Source: Luteitalea sp. TBR-22
GTDB lineage: Bacteria; Acidobacteriota; Vicinamibacteria; Vicinamibacterales; Vicinamibacteraceae
Direction of reading: 5' to 3'
NCBI RefSeq assembly: GCF_016865485.1
Contig: NZ_AP024452.1
Coordinates: 2,564,501 to 2,628,500, forward strand
Length of the DNA: 64,000 nucleotides
The first letter of the stretch is position 1, and every line of letters begins with the position of its first letter. Below are positions 45,137 to 53,431 of this stretch, piece by piece. The translations under genes and the position numbers were made by a program. The notes below the pieces were generated by a model. It did no database searches. It saw only the letters and a program-made list of their open reading frames with translations, and was not told the origin of the DNA.

Positions 45137-47224
45137 CTAGAAGTACTCGAACACCCCACGCGCGACGACCTGGCCGCGGGTGACCACCGTCACCTCGACC
45201 TTGCCAGCCGCGCCCGCCGGGGCGACGACGCGGATCTCGTTGCGCTCGACCTTCACCACGCGGGCCGCCGCCGTGCCGAAGAACACCTGGCTGCCGGGTT
45301 CGATGACCGTGCCCAGCACGTTCTCGACCTCCACGTTCACGATGGTCCCGCCGGCGGCCGGGCCCCATCGCGGCTCGATCTCGACCTTCGTGCCCGCCGC
45401 GGGTGAGCCTGCCTCCTCGTCGTCATCGTCGTCGCCCGACGCCCCCGGGGCGACGTAGGTGAAGGCCCCCGGCAGGACGACCGTCGTGCCACGGGTGATG
45501 AGCGTGATGTCGACCCGCCCGAGGGCGTGCGGCGGCGCAATGGCCTTCAGTTCACGGTCGTGCTCGACCTCCAGGCGCAGCGCCGGGACGCCGCCGAACA
45601 GGACCTGGGTGCCCAACTCGGTGTTGCCCAGGCCGGTGCCCTCGATCTCGACTTCGGTGCCGCCCGTCGTGGCGCCCTTCGAGGGCTCGACTTCGCGGAC
45701 CGTGACCTGCGGGGCGGGCGGCAGCTTGGTGGCGGCCGTGAGCGTCAGGCTGTCGGGCAGCGGGATGCCCAGCGACGCGTGCCCCGCCTTGTTCCCCTTG
45801 CCCCAGTACACGACGCGCTCGACGACGATCGGCTCGGTGGAGGAAATGAAGGTCGCGAAGCGGCGGTTGGCGAGCTCGTCGTAGAGCAGGGTCCATATCG
45901 TCTCGCGCGACTGGCCGGGCACGGTGATGGTCTTGCTCACGCCCGTGTCACCGTGTTCCGTGTAGAAGTGCACGGTCACCGTCGCCGCGGTCGTGCCGGG
46001 GTTGTAGATCGGGAAGAACGTGTTGAACCGGCGCTTGTCGTCGTCGTCATCGTCCTGGTAGCGGAGGAAGCCGCCCTGCAAGCCCTCGGCGAATCCCCAC
46101 TGCCGCGACGGCTCGGTGGCGCCGGCCGTCGCCGTGCCCTCCGACAACCCGCGCCAGTACACGGCGCGCTCGGCCACGAACGGCACGGTGGCCGTGGCTC
46201 GAATGGAGAACGCCTGGTTGGCAAGGGCGGGCAGTTCCTTCGCCCACACGCCCCCACGGGCGCCGGCCTCGACGGTGCGGACCACCTGCGCGAGCTTCAC
46301 GCCGGCCTGGCCGAAGAACTCGACGGTCACGTCGATGGGGCCGGTGGAGGGATTGAACAGCAGCACGAACGTGTCGAACGACGGATCGCCGCCCGGTGTC
46401 AGGCTGCCCTGGATGCCCTCGGCGAAGAGCCACGTCAGCGCAGGCGTCGACACCCCCATCGCGGCGTGGCCGCCGCGGATCCCCGAGGGCGCACCGTCGC
46501 CCCAGTACATCTGCCGCTCTGCGACGACATCGACGTCCGACGTGACGATGGTCGCGAATCCGGCACGGCCCGATTGCAGGCGCCGGCTCAGCACGGCGGT
46601 GGGCCAGAAGGTGCGGCGCGCGTGGGGAGGGACGACCTCGGCCTGCTTCACCTCGGTGCCGGTGTCGTCGCGATACGAGACCACGACGTTGGCCGGCGTG
46701 TCACCGGGGTTTGCCACCGAGATGAACGTGTTGAAGAACTTGCCCTCGCCCTCGGCGAAGTACCAGGTGCGGGCGCCCTCGTCGGTGCCGTGCTCGCTGT
46801 GGCCTCCGCGCATGTCGCTGACGCGGCCGCGATAGCCCTTGACCTCGGGCCGGAACAGGCCGCCGCCCCAGTACATCGTCCGCTCGGCGACGATCGGCAG
46901 GGCGGATGTGAGCTTCAGCGCGATGCCGGCACGGTCGCCGGCCAGCTGCCTGACGCTCTCGGTGAAGCGGGCCCGCGCAGGCACCGTGCGCGTGATCGGC
47001 GCGAGCGCCTGGCCGTCCTGCGTGAACAGCTCGAAGGTCACCACGACCGGCACCGCATTCGGGTTGCCGATGAGGATCTCCTCCTCGAAGCCGAATGCGC
47101 CGTTGGTGGAGCCCTCGGCGAAGAGCCAGGTGGTGAGTGACGGCGGCGCCGCCACGAGGGGCGCCGGGACGGAGAGCGCGATGGCGCTGGCGAGCACCAT
47201 GGCCGGAAATACGAGACGGGTCAT
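45137..47224 (-). CDS. Secreted W-x-FAEG repeat protein 4 with two IPT domains
   Basis: A 695-residue paralogue and the first gene of the tandem set. Signal peptide 'VLASAIALSVPAPLVAA'. Repeats start 'TTWLFAEGST', 'RTWYFAEGEG', 'LTWLFAEGIQ' and 'RQWGFAEGLQ'. It lacks the C-terminal four-cysteine domain of the other three. Instead it has a first IPT domain ('VEPSKGATTGGTEVEIEGTG'), an acidic linker ('GDDDDDEEAG') and a second IPT-like domain ('EPRWGPAAGGTIVNVEVENV'), ending 'ARGVFEYF'. A further acidic run, DDDDDDK, interrupts the fourth repeat. Ribosome site GAGG lies seven bases before ATG, as in the other three. Confidence 0.8.
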   Translation of the reverse strand: MTRLVFPAMVLASAIALSVPAPLVAAPPSLTTWLFAEGSTNGAFGFEEEILIGNPNAVPVVVTFELFTQDGQALAPITRTVPARARFTESVRQLAGDRAGIALKLTSALPIVAERTMYWGGGLFRPEVKGYRGRVSDMRGGHSEHGTDEGARTWYFAEGEGKFFNTFISVANPGDTPANVVVSYRDDTGTEVKQAEVVPPHARRTFWPTAVLSRRLQSGRAGFATIVTSDVDVVAERQMYWGDGAPSGIRGGHAAMGVSTPALTWLFAEGIQGSLTPGGDPSFDTFVLLFNPSTGPIDVTVEFFGQAGVKLAQVVRTVEAGARGGVWAKELPALANQAFSIRATATVPFVAERAVYWRGLSEGTATAGATEPSRQWGFAEGLQGGFLRYQDDDDDDKRRFNTFFPIYNPGTTAATVTVHFYTEHGDTGVSKTITVPGQSRETIWTLLYDELANRRFATFISSTEPIVVERVVYWGKGNKAGHASLGIPLPDSLTLTAATKLPPAPQVTVREVEPSKGATTGGTEVEIEGTGLGNTELGTQVLFGGVPALRLEVEHDRELKAIAPPHALGRVDITLITRGTTVVLPGAFTYVAPGASGDDDDDEEAGSPAAGTKVEIEPRWGPAAGGTIVNVEVENVLGTVIEPGSQVFFGTAAARVVKVERNEIRVVAPAGAAGKVEVTVVTRGQVVARGVFEYF

Positions 47225-47562
47225 GCACGAACCTCGCTGAAGTCACACCAGGGCTGGCGGCGACAGGCCGCCGGTCCGCCGACGTGACACTTCATAAGGG
47301 TGAGGACCGGGCGCGTTCGGTGGGCGAGCGCTCGGACCGGGTACCGCACGTTCGAACGACGGCCCTGCAAGTCGCGCGCCTGTCGGACACGGCCGGAAGA
47401 ACGCGTGCGCCGTGATGTCGGGAGCACTCGAGGCCCCGAGTCAGAGACGAAAGCGTAAGTGTTTCGTCGTGATTGGCGACGCGTGCAACCACGCGACCTT
47501 GCGAGGTGATCACGCGGTCCTGTCGAACGATATCGGGGAATGTCCCGGTGCGGCTCGGTGCG
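47225..47562. other. 338-base region upstream of W-x-FAEG gene 4
   Basis: Contains the leader of gene 4 (GAGG at 47232-47235, minus) and a possible -10 (TTATGA on the minus strand near 47291-47296). The rest, down to the end of the unrecognised membrane-protein gene at 47563, has no credible ORF or strong hairpin. Confidence 0.5.
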
Positions 47563-49980
47563 CTACTCCTGGCGGCGGATCGTCCATCCGCGGACGAGCA
47601 GGCCGAGCGTGCGCCCATCGGCCCCCGGTCGCAGGTCGGCAGGGCGACGCGTGCGCGTGGTGATCAGCGTGAAGGTGTTCGGGCCCGCATGCAGGTGGGT
47701 CGCCTCGACGGGCCACTCGTAGATCCCGCGGGTGGGCATGAGTGGGTGGGCGGCGAGCCCGACGCCGTTCACCGCAAGCGTGACGGTGTCGCCGGGCTCC
47801 GGGGCGCCCGGGCCCTGCGCGTCGAGGGCGAACACCAGCGATCCGGGTGAGCGGAACGCGAAGAGCAGGTCGGCGCGTCCACCCGCCATCCAGCGGAACT
47901 GCCCCATGCCGGGCTCGACCTCGGCGTCGTGCCAGCCGTACCCGAAATGTGCTTCGAGGCTCGGCGCGACGCGCATCTCGATGGGCTCGCGCGTCACCTC
48001 CAGGGGGTGGAGCATCGGCCACGCGGCACACACCCGGCTCGCCACGGTACTGGTCGCCCGCGCATCGGTCACCGCGCCCCGCAGCAGGAGTCCCATGGCG
48101 CCGGACGAAGGGAACGCGAGGGCGAACGAGCCGTGCTGGCCCGTCGACAGCGTCGGCCCGTCGGGCCTGGCCCGTGTGGCGAGGCGGACGTCGCCGGAGA
48201 TGCCGCTCGCGCGGGTCAACCGGACGTCGATCGTGCCCGGCCCGGACGTGACGAGGCCCAGTGCCCCGGCCTGCGCCAGGTGGCCGATGGCCGCGCCGCG
48301 ATCCGGAGCGATGTCGACGCACGGCAGCGAGGTGATCACCTGGCTGCGCGTCCGTGGGCCGCCGCCAAGGGCGGGGCCGTCGAGGCCTGACGGCAGCGGT
48401 CCACTGCGCCAGGCGAGGAAGTCCCCGCGCGTGCTGAAGAACAGCAGCGCGAGGCCGCGTTCGTCCTCGAGCACGGGCTGTCCTCGTAACCAGGCGCTGA
48501 CGCGACTGGACCCTGCCTCGAGGCGCAGGTCGACGGGCGCGCGTGCGCCGGTGCGGCCGAGCGGATCGCCCGGCTGCATATCGAGGCGCGCCGATCCGGC
48601 TTGCGCCACCTCCAGTCCTTCGACTCGCGTGCCGGTGAGACCGACCACGGCGTGCGCTCGCGGCTGACCCGCATCGGCGAGTCGGAGGCCGATCCGCGCG
48701 AGGGCGCGCCACTGCGGCGCCGACAAGCGCGCCGCGGCGTCCTGCGAGATGACGGCGACGGCCACGATGCCCCGCGGCAGCGCCTCGAGCACCGCCTCCA
48801 GCGGCGCCCCGAGGCCATCGCCGACCTCGTCGAGCGCGACGCCCTGCCAGCGCAGCCGGTCGCGGGTCGGCATGTCCACGAGGATCGGCCGTCGTCCAGC
48901 TCGCGCCGCCGCCGCGGTCGCCTCAGGCGCCACGGTCCGTGCGTCGGCCTCGGGGACGAGCGCGCGCGCGAGCAGGCCCTGCGCCGACGGCGCCACCACG
49001 AGGGGCGAGGCCGGCGACACGTGAGCGGCCACGCCCTCCGCCCATGTACGCACGAGGGCCGCCTGTTGCCGCTGATGGCCCCATGGCACCTGGGCGGAGT
49101 GCAGGGTCGCCCAGGCGATCAGTCCCGCCACCGCCCATCGACCCGCCCACCGGCCCCGCCAGGCGACGAGTTGGGCGATGCCGGCGCCGACCAGCCACCA
49201 TGCCCATGGCAGCAACACGGCCGCGCGCAGCGCGGGTGTCAGCGGTGTGGTGACCAGCGTGACCGCCACCAGGCCGAGCCATGCCCACCGGCGGGGCACC
49301 TGCGGGGCGGCAGGTCCCAGCCATGCCGGGAGCAGGGTGAGCCCGATCAGGCCGAGGTCTTCCCGCATCACCTGAAGGCTGGCGCCGAGCGACGACCCGT
49401 GGCGCCAGTGCGCGACGGCTTCCGCCACCGCCAGCAACGCCACCAGCGCGACGGGCACGCCGACGCCGGCCCGGAGCGATGACGAGGGGCGCGACACCAG
49501 CCACCACAGCGCGAGGGTGCTGGCCATCGTGAGCGGGCCAGCGCCCAGAGGCGACGACGCCTGCCAGGCCGACAGCGGCGCCGCGGCTGCGACGATCGCC
49601 AGCAAGCTCGCCAGCAGGGGCGACAGGCCCGATCGCAGGAGCGCGCGCGCCAGGATCGCCGTCGTCGCCGCGCCGAGCGCCGCCGCCACCAGGACGGCCC
49701 CGGCGATGGCGGCGCCGCTACCGACCGTCGCGCCGACCGCGATTTGCGCGGCGGCGAGTCCCCCCTGCACGCCGGTGAGTGCCGCGTTCCACGCGTCAGC
49801 CGTGGCAGGCCCCCGGGCGTACGGCAGCCAGGCGGTGGAGGGCACCGCCAGCGCAACGGTGATCATGACGAGGGCGCCCGCCAGGGCCGGCCCCGCGACG
49901 CCCGACGTGCGTACAATGCGCGAGGTCGGCGGGGCGCCCGTTCCGGGCCCGCCTGCCGGTCCTGCCGATCTCGTGCTCAC
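47563..49980 (-). CDS. Large membrane protein with C-terminal soluble domain, unrecognised
   Basis: An 805-residue protein that I do not recognise. The N-terminal 310 residues hold about nine hydrophobic helices ('ALAGALVMITVALAVPSTAW', 'VLVAAALGAATTAILARALL', 'LVALLAVAEAVAHW'). The rest is soluble and Arg/Ala-rich with beta-rich stretches ('GDTVTLAVNGVGLAAHPL', 'LHAGPNTFTLITTRTRR'). The layout resembles a GT-C glycosyltransferase or a polysaccharide-processing membrane protein, but no motif confirms it. GTG at 49980 is preceded by GAGGAG on the minus strand, nine bases ahead; ATG 50022 would overlap the divergent gene by 50 bases. Confidence 0.6.
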   Translation of the reverse strand: MSTRSAGPAGGPGTGAPPTSRIVRTSGVAGPALAGALVMITVALAVPSTAWLPYARGPATADAWNAALTGVQGGLAAAQIAVGATVGSGAAIAGAVLVAAALGAATTAILARALLRSGLSPLLASLLAIVAAAAPLSAWQASSPLGAGPLTMASTLALWWLVSRPSSSLRAGVGVPVALVALLAVAEAVAHWRHGSSLGASLQVMREDLGLIGLTLLPAWLGPAAPQVPRRWAWLGLVAVTLVTTPLTPALRAAVLLPWAWWLVGAGIAQLVAWRGRWAGRWAVAGLIAWATLHSAQVPWGHQRQQAALVRTWAEGVAAHVSPASPLVVAPSAQGLLARALVPEADARTVAPEATAAAARAGRRPILVDMPTRDRLRWQGVALDEVGDGLGAPLEAVLEALPRGIVAVAVISQDAAARLSAPQWRALARIGLRLADAGQPRAHAVVGLTGTRVEGLEVAQAGSARLDMQPGDPLGRTGARAPVDLRLEAGSSRVSAWLRGQPVLEDERGLALLFFSTRGDFLAWRSGPLPSGLDGPALGGGPRTRSQVITSLPCVDIAPDRGAAIGHLAQAGALGLVTSGPGTIDVRLTRASGISGDVRLATRARPDGPTLSTGQHGSFALAFPSSGAMGLLLRGAVTDARATSTVASRVCAAWPMLHPLEVTREPIEMRVAPSLEAHFGYGWHDAEVEPGMGQFRWMAGGRADLLFAFRSPGSLVFALDAQGPGAPEPGDTVTLAVNGVGLAAHPLMPTRGIYEWPVEATHLHAGPNTFTLITTRTRRPADLRPGADGRTLGLLVRGWTIRRQE

Positions 49981-51535
49981 GCCCGTCCGCTCCTCGTCAT
50001 CGCTGGCCTGCTGGCTGGCCATCCTCGCCGCGGCGGCGCTGATTGTCCTTCGTTCCTGGGTCTTTCTCCACTACGAACAGGCGGACTTCGACGCCGACCA
50101 GGCCATCGTCGGGTTGATGGCCCTGCACCTGTCGGAGGGCCGGGCCTGGCCGCTGTTCTTCTACGGCCAGCTGTACATGATGGGCGTGCAGGCCTGGATG
50201 GCGGCGCTCGTGTTCCTCGCGAGTGCGCCGACGGTCTTCGGGCTCAAGCTGCCGCTGCTGCTGATCAACGTCGCCACCGGCGCGTTGCTGATCCGCCTGC
50301 TCGTCCGTGACGCCGGGCTGCGCGCGTGGCAGGCCGGGGTGGCATCCCTGTGGTTCGTCGCCCTGCCCCCGGTGACGGCGAGCCGGATGGTGCAGGCGCA
50401 GGGCGGCACGATCGAGCCGCTGTTCTATGGCCTGCTGCTGTGGATGGTGCGGCGGCGGGCCGTCGCCTTCGGCCTGCTGTTCGCGTTCGGCTTCCTGCAG
50501 CGCGAGTTCACGCTGTTTGCAGCCGCGGCGATCGTCGTCCTCGAGGCGTGGACGGGCGAGCTGTTCACGCGGCGGCGCGTCGCTCACTGGCTGGTGGTCG
50601 CCCTGGTGTTCCTCGGGGCGCGCCAGACCGTGACGCTGCTGCGGCACACCGCCTCGATGTTCGGGCCCGAGGCGGCGCCGCCCCGGCTCGAGGACGGCGT
50701 CACCAACGTCGACCTGGTGGCCCGGAGCGTGTGCCTGGCGCCGGGCGTGATGGCCAGCAACCTCGCGTGGCTCGGTGGCCACAACGTGCCGACGTTCTTC
50801 GGCGTGCAGGCGCAACCCCCGGGCGCGCTCATCCTCTCGGCGCGGCCGACCGGCGTGCCCTGGGCCGCCGTGCCGCTCGCGCTTGCCGGGCTGGCGGCGC
50901 TCGTGGCCGTCGCCAGGCGTGGCCTGCGCTGGCTGCCGCCGGGGCGCGCGCCCGACGATCCGCGCGTGCTGTTGCCGCTGATGCTCCTGCTGACCGGCCT
51001 GTTCGGCCTCGGCGGCGTGGCCACCGGATGCAACGTGCAGAGCCTGTTCACCATCAGGTACCACCTGCTGCTGGCCTTCGCGCCCGTGGGCCTCACGGCG
51101 CTTGCTTTCGTGCGGCTGTCGCCAGCCGCTCCCGTCTCGCCGGACGTCGGTCACCCGGCGACCCGACGTACCCTTTCGTTCGCCATCGGCCTCGGGTGCG
51201 TCGCGTGGGCGGGGGCGATGGCCTGGAGTCACGTCCAACTGCTGCGTGAGTACCGCTCGACGCCGCCGCCGAGTGCCTACCGCGTCCTGGCCGACGACCT
51301 CGTGGCGCACGGCGACCGCTACGGGTGGGCATCGTACTGGGTGTCGTACCACGTGGACTTCCTGTCGCGCGAGCGCGTGCAGTTGTCGCCCTCGTCGGCG
51401 ATCCGGATCGGCGAGTACACGCGGCAGGCGCTGAAGGCCGGCCCTCACGCGACTGTGGTCGGCAGCGACCCGTGCGACCCGTCGGACCGCGTCGCACGCA
51501 AGGTCCTCCACTGGTGGGTGTGCCGCCACGACTGA
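49973..51535 (+). CDS. GT-C type membrane glycosyltransferase (family 39-like)
   Basis: A 520-residue protein with about ten helices. The first loop carries acidic residues in 'YEQADFDADQAIVGLMALHL', the position of the catalytic Asp/Glu in ArnT/PMT-type enzymes that use polyprenyl-phosphate sugars. Further landmarks are 'SEGRAWPLFFYGQLYMMGVQ' and 'RMVQAQGGTIEPLFYGLLLW'. The C-terminal 100 residues are soluble ('SYHVDFLSRERVQLSPS'). TACAAT at 49913-49918 is a candidate -10. The GTG start at 49973 overlaps the divergent gene by eight bases. The acceptor is unknown; the neighbouring surface proteins are an obvious guess only. Confidence 0.7.
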   Translation: MLTPVRSSSSLACWLAILAAAALIVLRSWVFLHYEQADFDADQAIVGLMALHLSEGRAWPLFFYGQLYMMGVQAWMAALVFLASAPTVFGLKLPLLLINVATGALLIRLLVRDAGLRAWQAGVASLWFVALPPVTASRMVQAQGGTIEPLFYGLLLWMVRRRAVAFGLLFAFGFLQREFTLFAAAAIVVLEAWTGELFTRRRVAHWLVVALVFLGARQTVTLLRHTASMFGPEAAPPRLEDGVTNVDLVARSVCLAPGVMASNLAWLGGHNVPTFFGVQAQPPGALILSARPTGVPWAAVPLALAGLAALVAVARRGLRWLPPGRAPDDPRVLLPLMLLLTGLFGLGGVATGCNVQSLFTIRYHLLLAFAPVGLTALAFVRLSPAAPVSPDVGHPATRRTLSFAIGLGCVAWAGAMAWSHVQLLREYRSTPPPSAYRVLADDLVAHGDRYGWASYWVSYHVDFLSRERVQLSPSSAIRIGEYTRQALKAGPHATVVGSDPCDPSDRVARKVLHWWVCRHD

Positions 51536-51540
51536 TGTGG

Positions 51541-51664
51541 CAATTTGATATTGGAAATTCGAAATTGATCGGCGGCCGGCCTGTCGGCCTTGCCGCTCGA
51601 GATGTTGCGAGGGCGACAGGCCGAAGGCCGTCGCCCGCGACAATTTCAGATTTCCAATTTCAAA
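51541..51664. repeat. Second stop-flanking AATTTC-type element with bulged-A hairpin
   Basis: Left arm GGAAATTCGAAATTG, right arm AATTTCAGATTTCCAATTTC, the latter running into the DUF423 stop codon. The hairpin at 51612-51635 is GGCGAC-A-GGCC, loop GAA, GGCCGTCGCC: the same stem and bulged A as at 4550-4574 but with the G-C pair next to the bulge swapped to C-G. GGCCGGCC and CGGCCTT repeats precede it. Confidence 0.8.
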
Positions 51665-52060
51665 TTACCAGCGCACGCGCAGCGCGAGGATCGTCCACGC
51701 GGCGATCCACGCCACGCCGCCGAGCGGGGTGATCGCGCCGAACGTCCTCACGCCGGTCAGGGCGAGCAGGTAGAGACTGCCGGAGAAGAGCAGGATGCCG
51801 ACCGCGAAGAGCAGTCCGGCGAGGCGCGCGGCGCGGCTCGCCCTACCATCTCCCGGCGTGTCGCCGATCAGCCAGGCGGCGATGAACAGCGCCAGTCCGT
51901 GCACCAGGTGATAGCGCACGCCGGTTTCGTAGACGGCGAGCAGGTCCGGCGTCAGGCGGTTGCGCAGGCCGTGGGCGCCGAACGCTCCCAGCGCGACACC
52001 GAAGGCCATGGCGATGGCGCCCAGCCGGATCAGGCGGCTGCGATCAGATGCGGACGACAC
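51665..52060 (-). CDS. DUF423 family membrane protein
   Basis: A 131-residue DUF423 (YgdD-like) protein with four helices. The family start 'LIRLGAIAMAFGVALGAFGA' followed by 'HGLRN' is clear, as are 'TGVRYHLVHGLALFIAAWL' and the C-terminal 'FGAITPLGGVAWIAAW'. Function is unknown. The start is GTG 52060, overlapping the MFS gene by 17 bases. Its stop codon comes from the edge of a repeat array. Confidence 0.9.
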   Translation of the reverse strand: MSSASDRSRLIRLGAIAMAFGVALGAFGAHGLRNRLTPDLLAVYETGVRYHLVHGLALFIAAWLIGDTPGDGRASRAARLAGLLFAVGILLFSGSLYLLALTGVRTFGAITPLGGVAWIAAWTILALRVRW

Positions 52061-53267
52061 CGTGCCTCCTCGTGAGGAACCAGGCGGCGGCCAGGCAGAG
52101 CAGGACGCCGTTGAGCGTGAGGGCGAGCGGCAGGCCGAGGCTCGTGACCAGCGCGCCGCTCGCGAGGCTGCCGAGCGGCATGCCGCCGCGGAAGGCCACC
52201 ATGTAGATGCTCATGACCCGGCCGCGCATCTCGTCGGGCGCCACCAGTTGCACCAGCGAGGTGACGAACGAGGTCGTGATGATGGTCGACACGCCGGCCA
52301 GAAAGAGCAGCAGGTAGGTGAGGGGCAGCAGCCGTGACCACGCGATGGCGATCATCAGCACGCTGAACACCACCTGCAGGCGGAGCAGCACCGTGCCCAT
52401 CCCGTCGAAGCGGCCGAGCCAGGCGACGCCGAGCGCGCCGACCACCGCGCCGGCGCCCGAGAACGACATCATGCGCGTGTAGGCGTCGACGCCCTGGCCG
52501 AACTCCTGCTGCGCCAGCACCGGCAGGAAGGTCTGCATCGGCAGGCCGAGGAACGTCTGCGCCGTGGCCACGACGATGAGCGAGACCAGCGTGGGGTTGC
52601 GCTTGACGTAGCCGAGGCCGCCGCGCATCTCGGTGAGCATCGGCCGGCTGGAGGCCGGTGGCACGTGCGGCACGCGCAACAGGAGCAGGGCGGCCACGAC
52701 GGCGAGGAACGACAGCGCGTTGAGGCCGAAGCAGGCGGCCAGCCCGAGCGCCCCGAGCGCGGCGCCGGCGAGGATCGGGCCGACCACGCGCGACAGGTTG
52801 AACTGGATCGAGTTGAGCGCGACCGCGTTGGGCAGGTCCTTCTTCGGCACCAGCGACGGGATGAGCGACTGGTACGCCGGGCCGCCGAAGGCCTGCGCCA
52901 GGCCGGTGAGGCACGAGAGCGTCAGCACGTGCCAGATGCGCACCATGTCGAACCAGATCAGCCCGGCCAGCAGGGCCGCGGCCGTGAGCTGGACGAACTG
53001 GGAACTGATGAGCAGCAACCGCCGGTTGTGTCGGTCGGCGATTACGCCCCCGACCAGCGTGAAGAGCAGGATGGGCAACTCGCCCAGGAAGGAGTCCAGC
53101 CCGAGGTACCAGGCCGACCCGGTCAGCGACAGCACCAGCCAGTTCTGCGCCACCTTCTGCATCCACGTGCCGACCGTGGAGATGAAGGCCCCGATCCAGA
53201 GCGTCCGGAAGTCGCGCGACAGCAGCGCCGCGCCGAGGCGCCTGAGCACCGCCTGCAGAGCCGTCAC
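52044..53267 (-). CDS. MFS exporter, EntS/DHA3-like
   Basis: A 407-residue major-facilitator protein with 12 helices. It begins 'LLSRDFRTLWIGAFISTVGT' (abridged: FRTLWIG, TWMQ) and has 'GGVIADRHNRRLLLISSQ', the loop-2/3 motif of MFS carriers, and 'APDEMRGRVMSIYMVAFRG', typical of the DHA3/EntS group that exports siderophores or drugs. The start is GTG at 53267; longer frames upstream run into a low-quality Pro/Arg-rich segment. It is coupled to DUF423. The substrate is not evident. Confidence 0.85.
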   Translation of the reverse strand: MTALQAVLRRLGAALLSRDFRTLWIGAFISTVGTWMQKVAQNWLVLSLTGSAWYLGLDSFLGELPILLFTLVGGVIADRHNRRLLLISSQFVQLTAAALLAGLIWFDMVRIWHVLTLSCLTGLAQAFGGPAYQSLIPSLVPKKDLPNAVALNSIQFNLSRVVGPILAGAALGALGLAACFGLNALSFLAVVAALLLLRVPHVPPASSRPMLTEMRGGLGYVKRNPTLVSLIVVATAQTFLGLPMQTFLPVLAQQEFGQGVDAYTRMMSFSGAGAVVGALGVAWLGRFDGMGTVLLRLQVVFSVLMIAIAWSRLLPLTYLLLFLAGVSTIITTSFVTSLVQLVAPDEMRGRVMSIYMVAFRGGMPLGSLASGALVTSLGLPLALTLNGVLLCLAAAWFLTRRHGVVRI

Positions 53268-53431
53268 GGGGGCGTCCGGGACGGCGGTTGGCGGTGGCGT
53301 GGCTGCGGGCGAAGACAATCCTGAAGAGGATACAATGCGCCTTCGCCAGGGCTCCGGCGCACCGGTGGCGCACGGCCCGGCGCACGGGCGCGGCCCCCAG
53401 CCCCGCCACGCCTCAGAGAGGACCGTCCGAC

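Noticed and set aside
37226-47224. W-x-FAEG proteins as TonB receptors or sugar-binding lipoproteins
   Set aside because: There is no lipobox, plug, barrel or terminal aromatic signature; the repeated module and IPT domains explain the whole length.
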